64,000 nt of DNA from NCBI RefSeq assembly GCF_001263205.1, contig NZ_CP012333.1, positions 12,009,501 through 12,073,500 on the forward strand. The letters are read 5' to 3'. The notes under the pieces are model-generated. The model did not search any database. It was not told where the DNA came from and worked only from the letters and a program-made list of their open reading frames with translations. Shown here piece by piece: positions 39,636-48,941 of this stretch. A program made the translations under genes and the position numbers. Every line of letters starts with the position of its first letter. The stretch's first letter is position 1. Origin of the DNA: Labilithrix luteola (GTDB lineage Bacteria; Myxococcota_A; Polyangia; Polyangiales; Polyangiaceae).

Positions 39636-41708
39636 ATGCATTGGTCGGTTCTCGGCAGCTCGCGCGCAGCACGCGTTGCCGCGCTCGCCGCGCTCGTTGT
39701 CGCTCCGATTGTCACCTCCTCGAAGGCCGCGCACGCCGTGGGCACGCGCACCTTCGTGCTGGACACGCTCGACAAGCTCTCCGGCGGAGATCTGAAGGGT
39801 GTCTCCGTGAGCTCGGACGGCGCCGTGCGCGCCGGCTTCACGCTGGGCAGCGCCCCCGTTCCCGACGCCAGTGCCAGCTTCTCGGCGCTGGGACTCTCGG
39901 ATGGAAGCGTGCTCGTCGGCACGAGCCCCTCGGGCAAGGTCTACAAGGTCGTCGGCGACGCCGTCTCGCTCTTCGCGGATACCGGGGCCCTCGCGGTCAC
40001 CTCGATGGTGCAGGCCAAGAACGGCACCATCTATGCGGCCACGATCCCCGACGGGAAGATCTTCCGCCTCTCGCAAGGCAAGGCCGACGTCTTCGCCACG
40101 CTCCCCGAGACCAGCCACGTTTGGGCCCTCGTGCTCGACAAGGCGGGAACGGGTCTCTTCGCCGCGACGGGTCCGGAGGGCAAGGTCTTCCGCGTCGAGC
40201 CGAACGGATCGAGCTCGGTGTACTTCCGAAGCACCGAAAGCCACATCGTTTCGCTCGCCATGGCGGAGAACGGCGACCTCCTCGCCGGCTCGAGCGGCAA
40301 GGGCGAGCTCTTCCGCATCACCGGACCGGGTCGCGCGACGGTGCTCGCCAACATGCCCGGCGAAGAGGTGAAGGCCATTGCCGTCGGCAAAGGCGGCGTG
40401 TTCTGGGCGATCGGCAACGAATACGGCGAACCGCCGGAGCCGCCGAAGCGTTCGTCCGCCGCGGGGCGCACGCCCGCCGGCCCCACGTCCGGCACGAAGC
40501 CGAAGCCCGGCAAGGGCAGCCTCATGCGCTTCGACGCGACGGGGCGCGGCGAGAGGATGATGAAGCACGACGACACGCATTACCTGTCGCTCGTGCTCGA
40601 TGAACAAGGCCGTCCGTACGTCGGCACCGGCGAAGGCGGCCGCGTCTACACCGTCGACGACGCGCACGTCGTCACGCTCGTCGCCGATGCGGACGAGCGC
40701 CAGGTCGGCGCACTCCAGATCGCGAATGGCAAGGGCTTCATCGCTACCAGCGACCCGCCGGTCGTGCACCGCATCGTCGGCCGCGGCGGCGCCGACGCCG
40801 TCTGGACGAGCAAGCCGCTCGACGCCGGGCTCCGCGCGAAATTCGGCACGCTCACCTGGCGAGCCAGCGGGCCTCTCGAGTTCTCTGCGCGAACCGGAAA
40901 CACCGCCACGCCCGACGCCACGTGGACGAACTGGAGCAACCCCGTCGCGAGCCCCACGGCCATCGGCGGCGCGGGCAACCGCTACGTCCAGGTCCGCGCA
41001 CGCTGGGCACGTGATCCCAACGCTATCCTCACCGAAGTGACGGTTCCCTTCGTCACGGAGAACGTGCGTCCGGTCGTCACCGAAGTCAGCGCGGCATCCA
41101 AGGGCGGCACCACGAAGGAGCCGACCGGCAACATCCCGGCGAGCGGCGGTGACGTCGGCAAACACGACAGCGTCGTGAAGGTGACGTGGAAGGTCGAAAA
41201 TCCCGACAACGATCCGCTCCGCTATCGTGTCGCCTTCCGCAAAGAGGGACAGACGCAGTGGCGCGATGCGCTCAAGTCGGACGACGTGCACACGAAGACC
41301 GAGCTCGAGTGGGACACCGCGGCTCTTCCCGAGGGCAAGTACCGCGTGCGCATCGAGGCGAGCGACGAGCCGGCGAACCCGCCTGACCAGGTGCAGAAGC
41401 ACGCGCTCGAATCGGAGAGCGTTCTCGTCGACAACACGCCTCCGCGCATCGAGAACCTGCAGATGGCGGGACGTCGTCTCCGCGGTCGAGTGATCGACGG
41501 CACGTCACCCGTTGCACGCGTTGAGGTCGCCGTCGACGGCAAGCTCGAGTGGAGGCCCATCGCGGCGGCCGACGGAATCTACGACACCCCGGAGGAGAAC
41601 ATCGACGCGGACCTGTCGTCGCTCGTTCCGCCGGGCTCACACATCGTGGTCGTCCGCGCGTTCGACGCGGCCGGCAACTCGGTTACGCGAGACCTCGAGA
41701 CTCACTGA
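39636..41708 (+). CDS. Secreted beta-propeller protein with FN3/Ig-like C-terminus
   Basis: A 690-residue exported protein (signal peptide about 1-34, ending KAAHA). Residues 40-390 contain repeats of the type SDGSVLVGTSPSGKVYKV, KNGTIYAATIPDGKIFRL, EQGRPYVGTGEGGRVYTV, that is, a beta-propeller. A Pro-rich insert (PPEPPKRSSAAGRTPAG) interrupts one blade. The C-terminal 220 residues are Ig/FN3-like (NPDNDPLRYRVAFRKEGQTQ, FDAAGNSVTRDLETH). This layout suits an extracellular binding or sensor protein; the ligand is unknown. It starts 78 bases after the S55 protease gene on the same strand. Confidence 0.8.
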   Translation: MHWSVLGSSRAARVAALAALVVAPIVTSSKAAHAVGTRTFVLDTLDKLSGGDLKGVSVSSDGAVRAGFTLGSAPVPDASASFSALGLSDGSVLVGTSPSGKVYKVVGDAVSLFADTGALAVTSMVQAKNGTIYAATIPDGKIFRLSQGKADVFATLPETSHVWALVLDKAGTGLFAATGPEGKVFRVEPNGSSSVYFRSTESHIVSLAMAENGDLLAGSSGKGELFRITGPGRATVLANMPGEEVKAIAVGKGGVFWAIGNEYGEPPEPPKRSSAAGRTPAGPTSGTKPKPGKGSLMRFDATGRGERMMKHDDTHYLSLVLDEQGRPYVGTGEGGRVYTVDDAHVVTLVADADERQVGALQIANGKGFIATSDPPVVHRIVGRGGADAVWTSKPLDAGLRAKFGTLTWRASGPLEFSARTGNTATPDATWTNWSNPVASPTAIGGAGNRYVQVRARWARDPNAILTEVTVPFVTENVRPVVTEVSAASKGGTTKEPTGNIPASGGDVGKHDSVVKVTWKVENPDNDPLRYRVAFRKEGQTQWRDALKSDDVHTKTELEWDTAALPEGKYRVRIEASDEPANPPDQVQKHALESESVLVDNTPPRIENLQMAGRRLRGRVIDGTSPVARVEVAVDGKLEWRPIAAADGIYDTPEENIDADLSSLVPPGSHIVVVRAFDAAGNSVTRDLETH

Positions 41709-41875
41709 ACCTCGCAACGACCTTGCAACGTTCGGCGCCACCCCTGACACGGACGTCATGGCCCCGGGCGATGCGCTTCGAGAGCGCGTCTCGGATTCAC
41801 CGAAAATTTGGCCCGTTCTCGTGTCGGACGACCGGGGCGACGCATCGGCACGCAGCGTGAATCCAACGTGCCGAA

Positions 41876-41890
41876 GCGCCGAATCGGCGC
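41876..41890. promoter_or_regulatory. 15-bp palindrome GCGCCGAATCGGCGC
   Basis: Two 7-base arms (GCGCCGA and TCGGCGC) around a single A lie in the 231-bp spacer upstream of the Cys-rich lipoprotein gene. This may be an operator. No -10/-35 pair is convincing nearby, and no gene is visible in the spacer. Confidence 0.4.
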
Positions 41891-41939
41891 ACCTTACTTG
41901 TCTGGAAGCACGATACACGCCCTCCCATAGGCGGTCCTC

Positions 41940-42947
41940 TTGTTACGCAGCAGCTTTCGCAGAAGCTTTTTCGCGCCCGTTGGGCACACATTTGGTCGGC
42001 CGCGCTTGGCCGGACTCGTCGGTTTGACTCACTTCCTTTCGGTCGCGCTTTCGGGCGCACTTCCGGTCGCGTTTGCGCTCGTGAGCGGTTGCTCCAGCAC
42101 TTCGGCGAGCGACGAAGGGCGAGGCGCAGGCCAGGGCTTTGGCGAGCAGAACCCCATGGCGCCGAGCACCTCGGATGTGGGCGGAGCGGAGGACGCAGCC
42201 TCGGCCGCCAACCCACCCCCGGTTTTCAAGGGCAGCCCCCTATGCGGCGTCGTGAGCGGCAGCTGCATGCCCGACGACGACACCACGCGGCACACGCGCG
42301 ACGCGCAAGTCTGCCAGGGCCTCGCCGATGCGGGCGCGAGCGACCTGGTCGATGCCGGCGATACCACGGAAGCCCTCGAGGGCTGTCGGATCGACCGCGA
42401 TGGCGTCGGTCTGACCACCAAGTGCAAATCCGCCAAGGCCGCGGGCACCGATGGCGTCAGCTGCAACACGGGCGACGACTGCGCGCCGGGGTTCGACTGT
42501 GTCGAAGGCGACAAGGGCGGATCGGTTTGCCGCCGCTATTGCTGCGCGGGCACCTGCGAGACGCAGGTTTCCCAGAACAGCGGCACCACGTTCTGCGACG
42601 TCCAGCGCCTCGTCGACACCGCGCACAAGGCGCCGGTGTGCATGCCGCTCAAGCACTGCAAGTTGCTCGAGCCGGGCGCGTGCGTCGACAACGAGACGTG
42701 CGCCATCGTCACCGCGAGCGGCGAGTCCGGTTGCGTGGCCATCGGCACCGCGCAGGCCGGCGATTCGTGCGAGGAGAACCACTGCGGCGCGGGCCTGACC
42801 TGCGTTGGCCAGGTGGGCAATCGCAGGTGCTATCAGCTCTGCAAAGTGAGCAGCAGCACCTGCGCGCAGGGCCAGACCTGCAAGACGACGACCCTGTTCA
42901 AGGACCCGGAATACGGGCTCTGTCAGGCCACCAGCTCTGCGAAGTGA
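41940..42947 (+). CDS. Cys-rich lipoprotein
   Basis: An exported lipoprotein with up to 335 residues and about 20 Cys. The lipobox is ALVSGC followed by a Ser/Gly-rich spacer. Cys pairs recur as CNTGDDCAPGFDC, CRRYCCAGTC, CVDNETC and CGAGLTC, spaced as in the Cys-rich modules of secreted Myxococcota proteins. The start is uncertain: TTG at 41940 opens the frame, but a TTG at 42024 gives a more normal signal (MTHFLSVALSGALPVAFALV). It ends five bases before the stop of the convergent FMN reductase gene. Function unknown. Confidence 0.72.
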   Translation: MLRSSFRRSFFAPVGHTFGRPRLAGLVGLTHFLSVALSGALPVAFALVSGCSSTSASDEGRGAGQGFGEQNPMAPSTSDVGGAEDAASAANPPPVFKGSPLCGVVSGSCMPDDDTTRHTRDAQVCQGLADAGASDLVDAGDTTEALEGCRIDRDGVGLTTKCKSAKAAGTDGVSCNTGDDCAPGFDCVEGDKGGSVCRRYCCAGTCETQVSQNSGTTFCDVQRLVDTAHKAPVCMPLKHCKLLEPGACVDNETCAIVTASGESGCVAIGTAQAGDSCEENHCGAGLTCVGQVGNRRCYQLCKVSSSTCAQGQTCKTTTLFKDPEYGLCQATSSAK

Positions 42948-42952
42948 CCTGA

Positions 42953-43516
42953 CTACGAACGAAGGACCTTCATCGCGTTGGTCCAGCGAATCAGTTCGTC
43001 GAGCATCACGTTCGCGGACTTGTCGATGTGGTCGTCGCTCTTGAACTTCTGCTGCTCGTCGACGTGCTTCGCGACGAACGGAATCGAGACGCCTTCCGGC
43101 AGCGGCACCATCTTGAGTGAGGTGACGATGAGCTTCGTCATCTGCACCGAGCGTAGGCCGCCCGAGACACCGCCGTAGCTGACGAAGCCGCAAGGCTTGT
43201 AGAGCCACTCCGTGTAGAGGAAGTCGAGTGCGTTGAGCAGGGCGGGCGCCGAGGAGTAGTTGTACTCGGGCGTGACGAACACGAACGCGTCGGATGCGCT
43301 GACCGTCGCGCTCCAGCGCCGCGTGTGCTCGTGCTCGTACTGGCCGAGCCGGGGATGCTTGGGCTCGTCGATGAGGGGCAGGCCGACCTCCTTGAGGTCG
43401 ACGAGCTCGACCTCGAACTTGCCATGGCCCTTGGCGTGTTCCACGAACCACTGTCCGACGGGAAGGCCCATGCGACCCGGCCGCGTGCTGCAAACGACGA
43501 CGCTCAGTTTCGACAT
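42953..43516 (-). CDS. NAD(P)H-dependent FMN reductase
   Basis: A 187-residue flavodoxin-fold reductase. The phosphate-binding motif is VVCSTRPGRMGLPVG at 7-21 and the flavin-contact motif is FVTPEYNYSSAPALLNALDF. Such enzymes reduce FMN, quinones or azo compounds with NAD(P)H. The ATG at 43516 begins just before the first strand. It is divergent from the SNF2 helicase gene, with 93 bp between the starts. Confidence 0.92.
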   Translation of the reverse strand: MSKLSVVVCSTRPGRMGLPVGQWFVEHAKGHGKFEVELVDLKEVGLPLIDEPKHPRLGQYEHEHTRRWSATVSASDAFVFVTPEYNYSSAPALLNALDFLYTEWLYKPCGFVSYGGVSGGLRSVQMTKLIVTSLKMVPLPEGVSIPFVAKHVDEQQKFKSDDHIDKSANVMLDELIRWTNAMKVLRS

Positions 43517-43609
43517 GGATCGTTGGTAATCGAAAGCCCAACCGGCCCGCAAGGGCGCAAAGGCATGCGCTCGGGAGTCACGTCTTCTAGAGTCCTCCCT
43601 GCCGTCGTC

Positions 43610-46600
43610 ATGAGCCTTTCCTCGAATGCCAATACGCGCCCGGCAGCTGCCTGGGTCGAGCGTATCGACCTCGCGCTTGCCTCGCGACGCCTCGGCAACG
43701 AGGTCGTCGATCGGCAGCTCTGCGCGCCGAGGGATTACGACGAAGCTCCCCACGTCGATGCGAGCGGGCGTCTCGCCGCGACGTTGGGACGAGGACCTCG
43801 GCTGGCGTCGCCGATGCGCGTCGCGCTCCGCCTCGGGACCGGCGACGTCTTCGAGCTCGCGTGCGCGTGCAAGAGCCGTTACGTGTGCGACCACATCGCA
43901 GCGCTCGTGGTCGACGTCGCGGCCCACGATGCGCTCCGCGCCGCCATCGCCGCAGGTACACCGACCGAGCCGCTCCTCGCCGACCTCGCCGCGATTCGCC
44001 AACGAACGTTCGAGGAGCGCACGCTCGCCGAGCGGCTCGCGCTTTGGCTCCCGCGCGAGGAGTTCGAAGAGGACCTCGAAATCGACGTCGAGATGGCACG
44101 CACGCACGGCCTTGCCACGCCGGAATCACGGCCGGTGGTGCTGCTTCGCCATCGGCGTTCGGGCTCGGGCCGCACCGTTCTCAAGCCGCGCGCTGTGATC
44201 GAAGCGCGTCTCACACCGCGTCATCGGAGGCTCGTCGAGCTCACCGCCCCGTCGTCCGCACAACCGAACGCACTCGTTGCCGTGCGCGCTCAGGCCTCGC
44301 TCCTCGTGCACCTCCTCACCGACGAAACCGCGCGCCACGATGCACGCGTGTTCACCGGCAGCTTCAAGAAACGCCTCCGCTACGCCAAGTCGCACGTCGC
44401 ACCGCGGCTCGAACCCGTCGGCGAGCGACTTCTCGCGCGCTGGTACTCGGCCGACGGCGAGCTCGTGGCCGACGCTTCGGACGCGCTCTTGTTCGCCGGT
44501 CCGTTTCCGTACCTCTGGGTTCCGGCAAGCGAGACGTTCCATCCTCTTGCGCCGAGTGTCGACCTCGACGTCGCGTGGGGCCTCTCGCAAGTTCCTTCGC
44601 TCCCGCTCACGCCATCGGTCTCGGCGCGCATCGGTCGGGCGCTTCTCGCCAAGGGCCGTGGCCTCGGCGTGCGGCTGCCGTCGCACGAGGTCTTCGGATT
44701 GCCGCCCCCCGAGAAACCCACGTTCGAACTCGACGTGACCGGCTCGCCGCTCGACCTGCGCCTCGATCTCCACGCCGTCTACGGCACCACACGAATCAAG
44801 CTCGCCGACGGCTCGCCTGCCGACGACGACGACGACGACGACGACGCGTATCGTCGCGACTCGCGAACGGAACAGCGTGCACTTTCTCTGGTTCGTGAGG
44901 CGGGCTTCGACGAGAAGCTCGAGGCGACCGAAGAGCGAGCCGTGGAGTTCTGGCAGCACGGAGCGCACCTCCTTCGGACCTCGATCGATCCCCCGTTCCA
45001 CATCCGCATCGCCGAGTCGCTCGGGCGGGTGCGCTTCGTCGAGCCCGTGAGCGTCGACGTCCACGTGCAGGCCTCCGCGGGTTGGCTCGACACCAACTTC
45101 ACGTTCACCGCCGGCGCCTTGAAGGTGGAGCTCCGGCGAATGCGTGCCGCGGTCGCGCGCGAGAAGCGCTGGATGGCGCTCGCCGACGGAACGCTCACCC
45201 GAATCACCGAAGAGGTTCGAGCGCTGGTCGCCGGGACCGGCGACCTCGTCGACGATGGCGGCGAGGGGCGCCTCGCACCTCATCAGCTCGGACGCGTCGA
45301 GCAGTGGGTGCGCCAATTCGGCGGCAGCTTCGATCCCACGGTCAAAGCGCTGCGGACCGAACTCGAAGGGCTCGCCACACAGACCGAGCCGGCCATGCCG
45401 TCCGACCTGCGGGCCACGCTCAGGCCGTACCAGAAGCGCGGACTGGCGTGGCTGCAGTTTCTCAAGCGTCTCGGGGCCGGCGGCGTCCTCGCCGACGACA
45501 TGGGCCTCGGCAAGACAATCACGACGCTCGCGCTGCTTGCGTGGTCCAAGGAGACTCACGGGCCACGCCCGTCGCTCGTCGTTTGCCCCACCTCACTCGT
45601 CGGCAACTGGGTGCGCGAAACCGAGCGCTTCACGCCGGGACTTCGCGTCCTCGTCCTTCATGGCTCCTCTCGCACCGACAAGATCGACGAGCTGATGGCC
45701 TACGATCTCGTGGTCACGACGTACGGCGTCTTGCGGCGCGACGTGGGTCACCTCGCGACCATGCGCTTCCGTTGCGTGGTGCTCGACGAAGCGCAGAACG
45801 TGAAGAACGCGTCGGCGGCGACCACGCGCGCGGCCGCTCGACTCGATGCCGACATGCGCATCGCCCTCTCGGGAACCCCTGTCGAGAACCGACTCACCGA
45901 GCTCTGGTCGATCATGAGCTTCGCCAACCCGGGCATGCTCGGAACGGCAAGCGACTTCGAAGAGCGCTACGAAACGCCGATTTCGAACTTCCCCGACGGG
46001 ACGGTCGCCGAAGAGCTCCGTGGCATCGTGCGCCCGTTCGTGTTGCGCCGAACGAAGGCCGAAGTGCTCTCCGACCTGCCCCCCAAGACCGAGGTGGAGC
46101 GGCCGCTCGTGCTCGGACACCGCCAGAAGGCACACTACGATGCGCTGGCCTTCGCCGTTCGGGAGGCCGTGAAAACGAACATCGAGAAGCGTGGCCTCGC
46201 CCGAAGCCGCCTCTCCGTGCTCACCGCCATCTTGAGACTCAGGCAGATGGCTTGTGATCCGCGCCTCGTCGATCCGACGCTTCCTGCCACCGACAGCGTC
46301 AAACGAGCGGCCTTCCTCGAGCTCGTTCGAGACCTCGCGCTCGAAGGTCGACGCGCGCTCGTCTTCTCGCAGTTCGTCGAGCTGCTCACGCTCTGGCGAC
46401 AAGATCTGGATCGCATGGGCATTCGCTACGAGTACCTCGACGGTGCGAGCACCGATCGCGACGCCATCGTCGAGCGCTTTCAAACGGGCGATGCGCGCCT
46501 CTTCCTGCTTTCGCTGAAAGCCGGTGGCGCAGGCTTGAACCTCACCGCGGCCGACACGGTCATCCATTGCGACCCGTGGTGGAACCCTGCGGTGGAAGAC

Positions 46601-46849
46601 CAAGCAACCGACCGCGCCTATCGCATCGGTCAGACGAAGCCCGTCACCGTCATTCGCTTGCTCACCGCAGGAACCATCGAGGAGAAGGTGGGCCTCCTGA
46701 AGTCGAAGAAGCGCGAGATCGCCGATGCCATCATGGGGAGCGACGCCGAAGGTCTCGGCACGCTCGACGAAGACGATCTGCGCGGCCTCCTCGGTGATGC
46801 CGAGGGCGATGCCGATACCGAGGCGGACGAAGAGCTGGAGATACGATGA
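43610..46849 (+). CDS. SWIM-domain SNF2/HepA-type helicase
   Basis: A 1079-residue SWI2/SNF2 ATPase. A SWIM zinc finger is at about 80-96 (ELACACKSRYVCDHIAALV, CxC..CxH). A long middle region (about 100-600) includes eight consecutive Asp at about 405-412. The motor follows: Walker A ADDMGLGKTITTLAL (about 627), motif II VVLDEAQNVKNASA (about 725), SGTPVENRLTELWSIMSFAN, then the C-lobe with FSQFVELLTLWRQDL and DRAYRIGQTKPV (about 1000). It probably translocates on duplex DNA or remodels protein-DNA or RNA polymerase complexes. The ATG at 43610 is chosen because homology begins there. Its stop overlaps the J-domain gene start. Confidence 0.92.
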   Translation: MSLSSNANTRPAAAWVERIDLALASRRLGNEVVDRQLCAPRDYDEAPHVDASGRLAATLGRGPRLASPMRVALRLGTGDVFELACACKSRYVCDHIAALVVDVAAHDALRAAIAAGTPTEPLLADLAAIRQRTFEERTLAERLALWLPREEFEEDLEIDVEMARTHGLATPESRPVVLLRHRRSGSGRTVLKPRAVIEARLTPRHRRLVELTAPSSAQPNALVAVRAQASLLVHLLTDETARHDARVFTGSFKKRLRYAKSHVAPRLEPVGERLLARWYSADGELVADASDALLFAGPFPYLWVPASETFHPLAPSVDLDVAWGLSQVPSLPLTPSVSARIGRALLAKGRGLGVRLPSHEVFGLPPPEKPTFELDVTGSPLDLRLDLHAVYGTTRIKLADGSPADDDDDDDDAYRRDSRTEQRALSLVREAGFDEKLEATEERAVEFWQHGAHLLRTSIDPPFHIRIAESLGRVRFVEPVSVDVHVQASAGWLDTNFTFTAGALKVELRRMRAAVAREKRWMALADGTLTRITEEVRALVAGTGDLVDDGGEGRLAPHQLGRVEQWVRQFGGSFDPTVKALRTELEGLATQTEPAMPSDLRATLRPYQKRGLAWLQFLKRLGAGGVLADDMGLGKTITTLALLAWSKETHGPRPSLVVCPTSLVGNWVRETERFTPGLRVLVLHGSSRTDKIDELMAYDLVVTTYGVLRRDVGHLATMRFRCVVLDEAQNVKNASAATTRAAARLDADMRIALSGTPVENRLTELWSIMSFANPGMLGTASDFEERYETPISNFPDGTVAEELRGIVRPFVLRRTKAEVLSDLPPKTEVERPLVLGHRQKAHYDALAFAVREAVKTNIEKRGLARSRLSVLTAILRLRQMACDPRLVDPTLPATDSVKRAAFLELVRDLALEGRRALVFSQFVELLTLWRQDLDRMGIRYEYLDGASTDRDAIVERFQTGDARLFLLSLKAGGAGLNLTAADTVIHCDPWWNPAVEDQATDRAYRIGQTKPVTVIRLLTAGTIEEKVGLLKSKKREIADAIMGSDAEGLGTLDEDDLRGLLGDAEGDADTEADEELEIR

Positions 46850-47331
46850 GTACGCTCACGCGCGGCGTCTATGCCGTGGCACGCACCAAACGAAAACGCT
46901 TCATGTGGTGCGCCTGGTGGACGGGCGAGCCCACCGCCAAGCCTTGGCGTGCCCCCGATGCCTGGGGTGGCGGCGCAGAGTCCGAAGACCAAGCGCGCAC
47001 GATGGCCGAAGAGGTCGCGGGACGACCGCTCGAGCGCGTCGACGACCACTGGGCCGGTGCCTTCCGACGCGTGCGTGCCGGCATGAAGCCCTTCCCCACG
47101 CACACGCCGAAGACGGTCGACGCAGCGCCCCCGAACAAGCCGGTCGATCCGTATCGATTGCTCGGTGTGACGTCGGAGGCAACGCTCGACGACGTCAAAG
47201 CGGCGTTCCGCAAGAAGGCGCTCGAGAGCCATCCTGATCACGGAGGCAGCACCGAGGCATTCATCGCGCTCAAACGCGCGTACGACGGGATCGTCAAACG
47301 CCGATCGAGACCGCAGAAGCGTACGCGTTGA
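46846..47331 (+). CDS. J-domain protein coupled to the SNF2 helicase
   Basis: A 161-residue protein. Residues 1-75 are a small Trp-rich domain (RFMWCAWWTGEPTAKPWRAP). Residues about 100-150 are a J domain (DPYRLLGVTSEATLDDVKAA, with HPD in SHPDHGGSTEAF), so it can stimulate an Hsp70 ATPase. There is no Gly/Phe or zinc region, making it a class C J protein. The ATG overlaps the helicase stop (ATGA), which suggests the pair works together, for example by recruiting DnaK to the helicase target (inference). Confidence 0.85.
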   Translation: MSTLTRGVYAVARTKRKRFMWCAWWTGEPTAKPWRAPDAWGGGAESEDQARTMAEEVAGRPLERVDDHWAGAFRRVRAGMKPFPTHTPKTVDAAPPNKPVDPYRLLGVTSEATLDDVKAAFRKKALESHPDHGGSTEAFIALKRAYDGIVKRRSRPQKRTR

Positions 47332-47426
47332 TTCCGACGTGAGACACGGGGGAGCGCGGCCGCGAGGGGGCTGGTTATTGCACCCCTTGCCCGCCGAGTC
47401 TGGCTCTGCCGGACATTGGGGGGCTC

Positions 47427-48902
47427 ATGCGTATGCGTGCGTCGTCGTGCTCGGTTGCGTTCTTGTGCATGCTCGGTGTCGTCGCGGCGTCGTGCAGCTC
47501 GTCCGAGAGCCACGACCCCTCCGGAGGTACGGAGGGGCCCACGGGAAAGTCGCGCTCACCGATCATCAACGGTGACCCCGACACCACGCACTCCGCGGTG
47601 GTGGCGATCATTGCGTCGTCGAGCTCCGCCACCACGCTGTGCTCCGGCACCATCGTCAAGGTCGACGCTGCGAACCACATCGGTTGGGTTCTGACGGCCG
47701 CACACTGTGTCGCGACTCCACCGACGATCGTGCTCGCGGGAAGCGACTTCTCGAAAGTCGACGTCACGCGTTACCTCCCCATCGACTTCACGTTCGACAG
47801 TCGTTACCAGCAGGGCGGTGACGCTGGGCAGCGCTTCGACTTCGCCATGATTCGGATCGGCGGAGTCGACGCGACGACACCGACGATACCCGTCACGACG
47901 GCCAACGACGGCCTCACCGTGGGCCAGAACGTCTTGGCCCTCGGCTTCGGGCGCACCAGGTTGATCGACGCCGGCACGGACACGAACACGCTGCGCCGCT
48001 CGGCAACGCTCACCATCAGCGCGCTCGACACGAACCTGATTGCCTACGATCTCCGCGAACGCGGCATCTGCGAGGGCGACAGCGGCGGCCCGGACCTCGT
48101 GACGGTCAACGGCGTCGACACGGTCGTGGGCGTGCACTCGTTCATCGTGAACGACTGCGACGGCCAGGGCGTGAGCGGGCGCGTTTCCGGAGACCTCGAG
48201 TTCATCGATGCCGCGCTCGCTGAACCGCTGCCGACACGCGATTGCGATCTCTGCACGAAGATCGTGAACTCGGGCAACCAGGAATGCGCGCTCATCACGA
48301 CCGCATGCCTCACCAACCCCGACTGCGCAGGCTTCTACACGTGCCCCAACGCCACGACGAGCCCCGGTGCGGCCCAGGCCTGCTTGCAGAAGTTTCCGCA
48401 GGCTCAGGGGCCGGTGATCGCCGCCTCGCAGTGTCCGTGCAATCGGAGCTGCGCCGACGTCTGTGCAAGCACGCCGGCCTGCCAGGGCGTGCCGAAGTGC
48501 GGGTTCGCGGTGCAGGGAGCCTGCGGCACGTGCACCGAGGGCGGGTGTTGCCAGCAGCTCCTCGACTGCTCGGCAGACGCGAACTGCTACCAGTGCCTCG
48601 TCAAGGGAAACGGAGACTCATCGTGCGCCTCGAGTCAGCTGCATCAGCAGCTTACCGCGTGCATCAACAGCCAGTGCCAGCAGCAGTGCGCGACCGCGGC
48701 TCAGAACAATTGGGCTCAAGGCTCGGGCGCAACGGCCCTTGGCGGGACGACCTCGTACCAGGGCGGCACGTCGAACTGCTCTGCCGCGGGGGGGCGCCGC
48801 GTCGACGACTACGCAGCATGGCTCGGAGGGCTCGTGGCGCTCGCCACGGCTCTCGTCAGACGCCGTGCGTCGAAGCTCGAGCGGAGTACGCGCGGCGAAT
48901 AG
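47427..48902 (+). CDS. Secreted trypsin-like serine protease with Cys-rich region and MYXO-CTERM-like tail
   Basis: A 491-residue exported protease. The signal carries a lipobox-like VVAASC. A short linker leads to the mature-like start SPIINGDPDTTHSAVVA. The S1 triad is visible as His (WVLTAAHCVATP, about 93), Asp (FDFAMIRIGG, about 138) and Ser (CEGDSGGPDLV, about 219). Residues 270-440 are Cys-rich (CAGFYTC, CPCNRSCADVC, CGTCTEGGCCQQLLDC). The end has a Cys (TSNCSAAGG), a hydrophobic stretch (YAAWLGGLVALATALV) and RRRASK, the layout of a MYXO-CTERM sorting signal. A lipobox together with a C-terminal sorting tail is unusual. Confidence 0.85.
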   Translation: MRMRASSCSVAFLCMLGVVAASCSSSESHDPSGGTEGPTGKSRSPIINGDPDTTHSAVVAIIASSSSATTLCSGTIVKVDAANHIGWVLTAAHCVATPPTIVLAGSDFSKVDVTRYLPIDFTFDSRYQQGGDAGQRFDFAMIRIGGVDATTPTIPVTTANDGLTVGQNVLALGFGRTRLIDAGTDTNTLRRSATLTISALDTNLIAYDLRERGICEGDSGGPDLVTVNGVDTVVGVHSFIVNDCDGQGVSGRVSGDLEFIDAALAEPLPTRDCDLCTKIVNSGNQECALITTACLTNPDCAGFYTCPNATTSPGAAQACLQKFPQAQGPVIAASQCPCNRSCADVCASTPACQGVPKCGFAVQGACGTCTEGGCCQQLLDCSADANCYQCLVKGNGDSSCASSQLHQQLTACINSQCQQQCATAAQNNWAQGSGATALGGTTSYQGGTSNCSAAGGRRVDDYAAWLGGLVALATALVRRRASKLERSTRGE

Positions 48903-48941
48903 CATCGACGCGGAGTCTTCGGCGGTCTACTCACACGGGTA

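Noticed and set aside
44821..44846. GAC triplet repeat in the SNF2 gene as a repeat-expansion locus
   Set aside because: It encodes eight Asp in an acidic linker; in-frame acidic runs are common and nothing else suggests instability.
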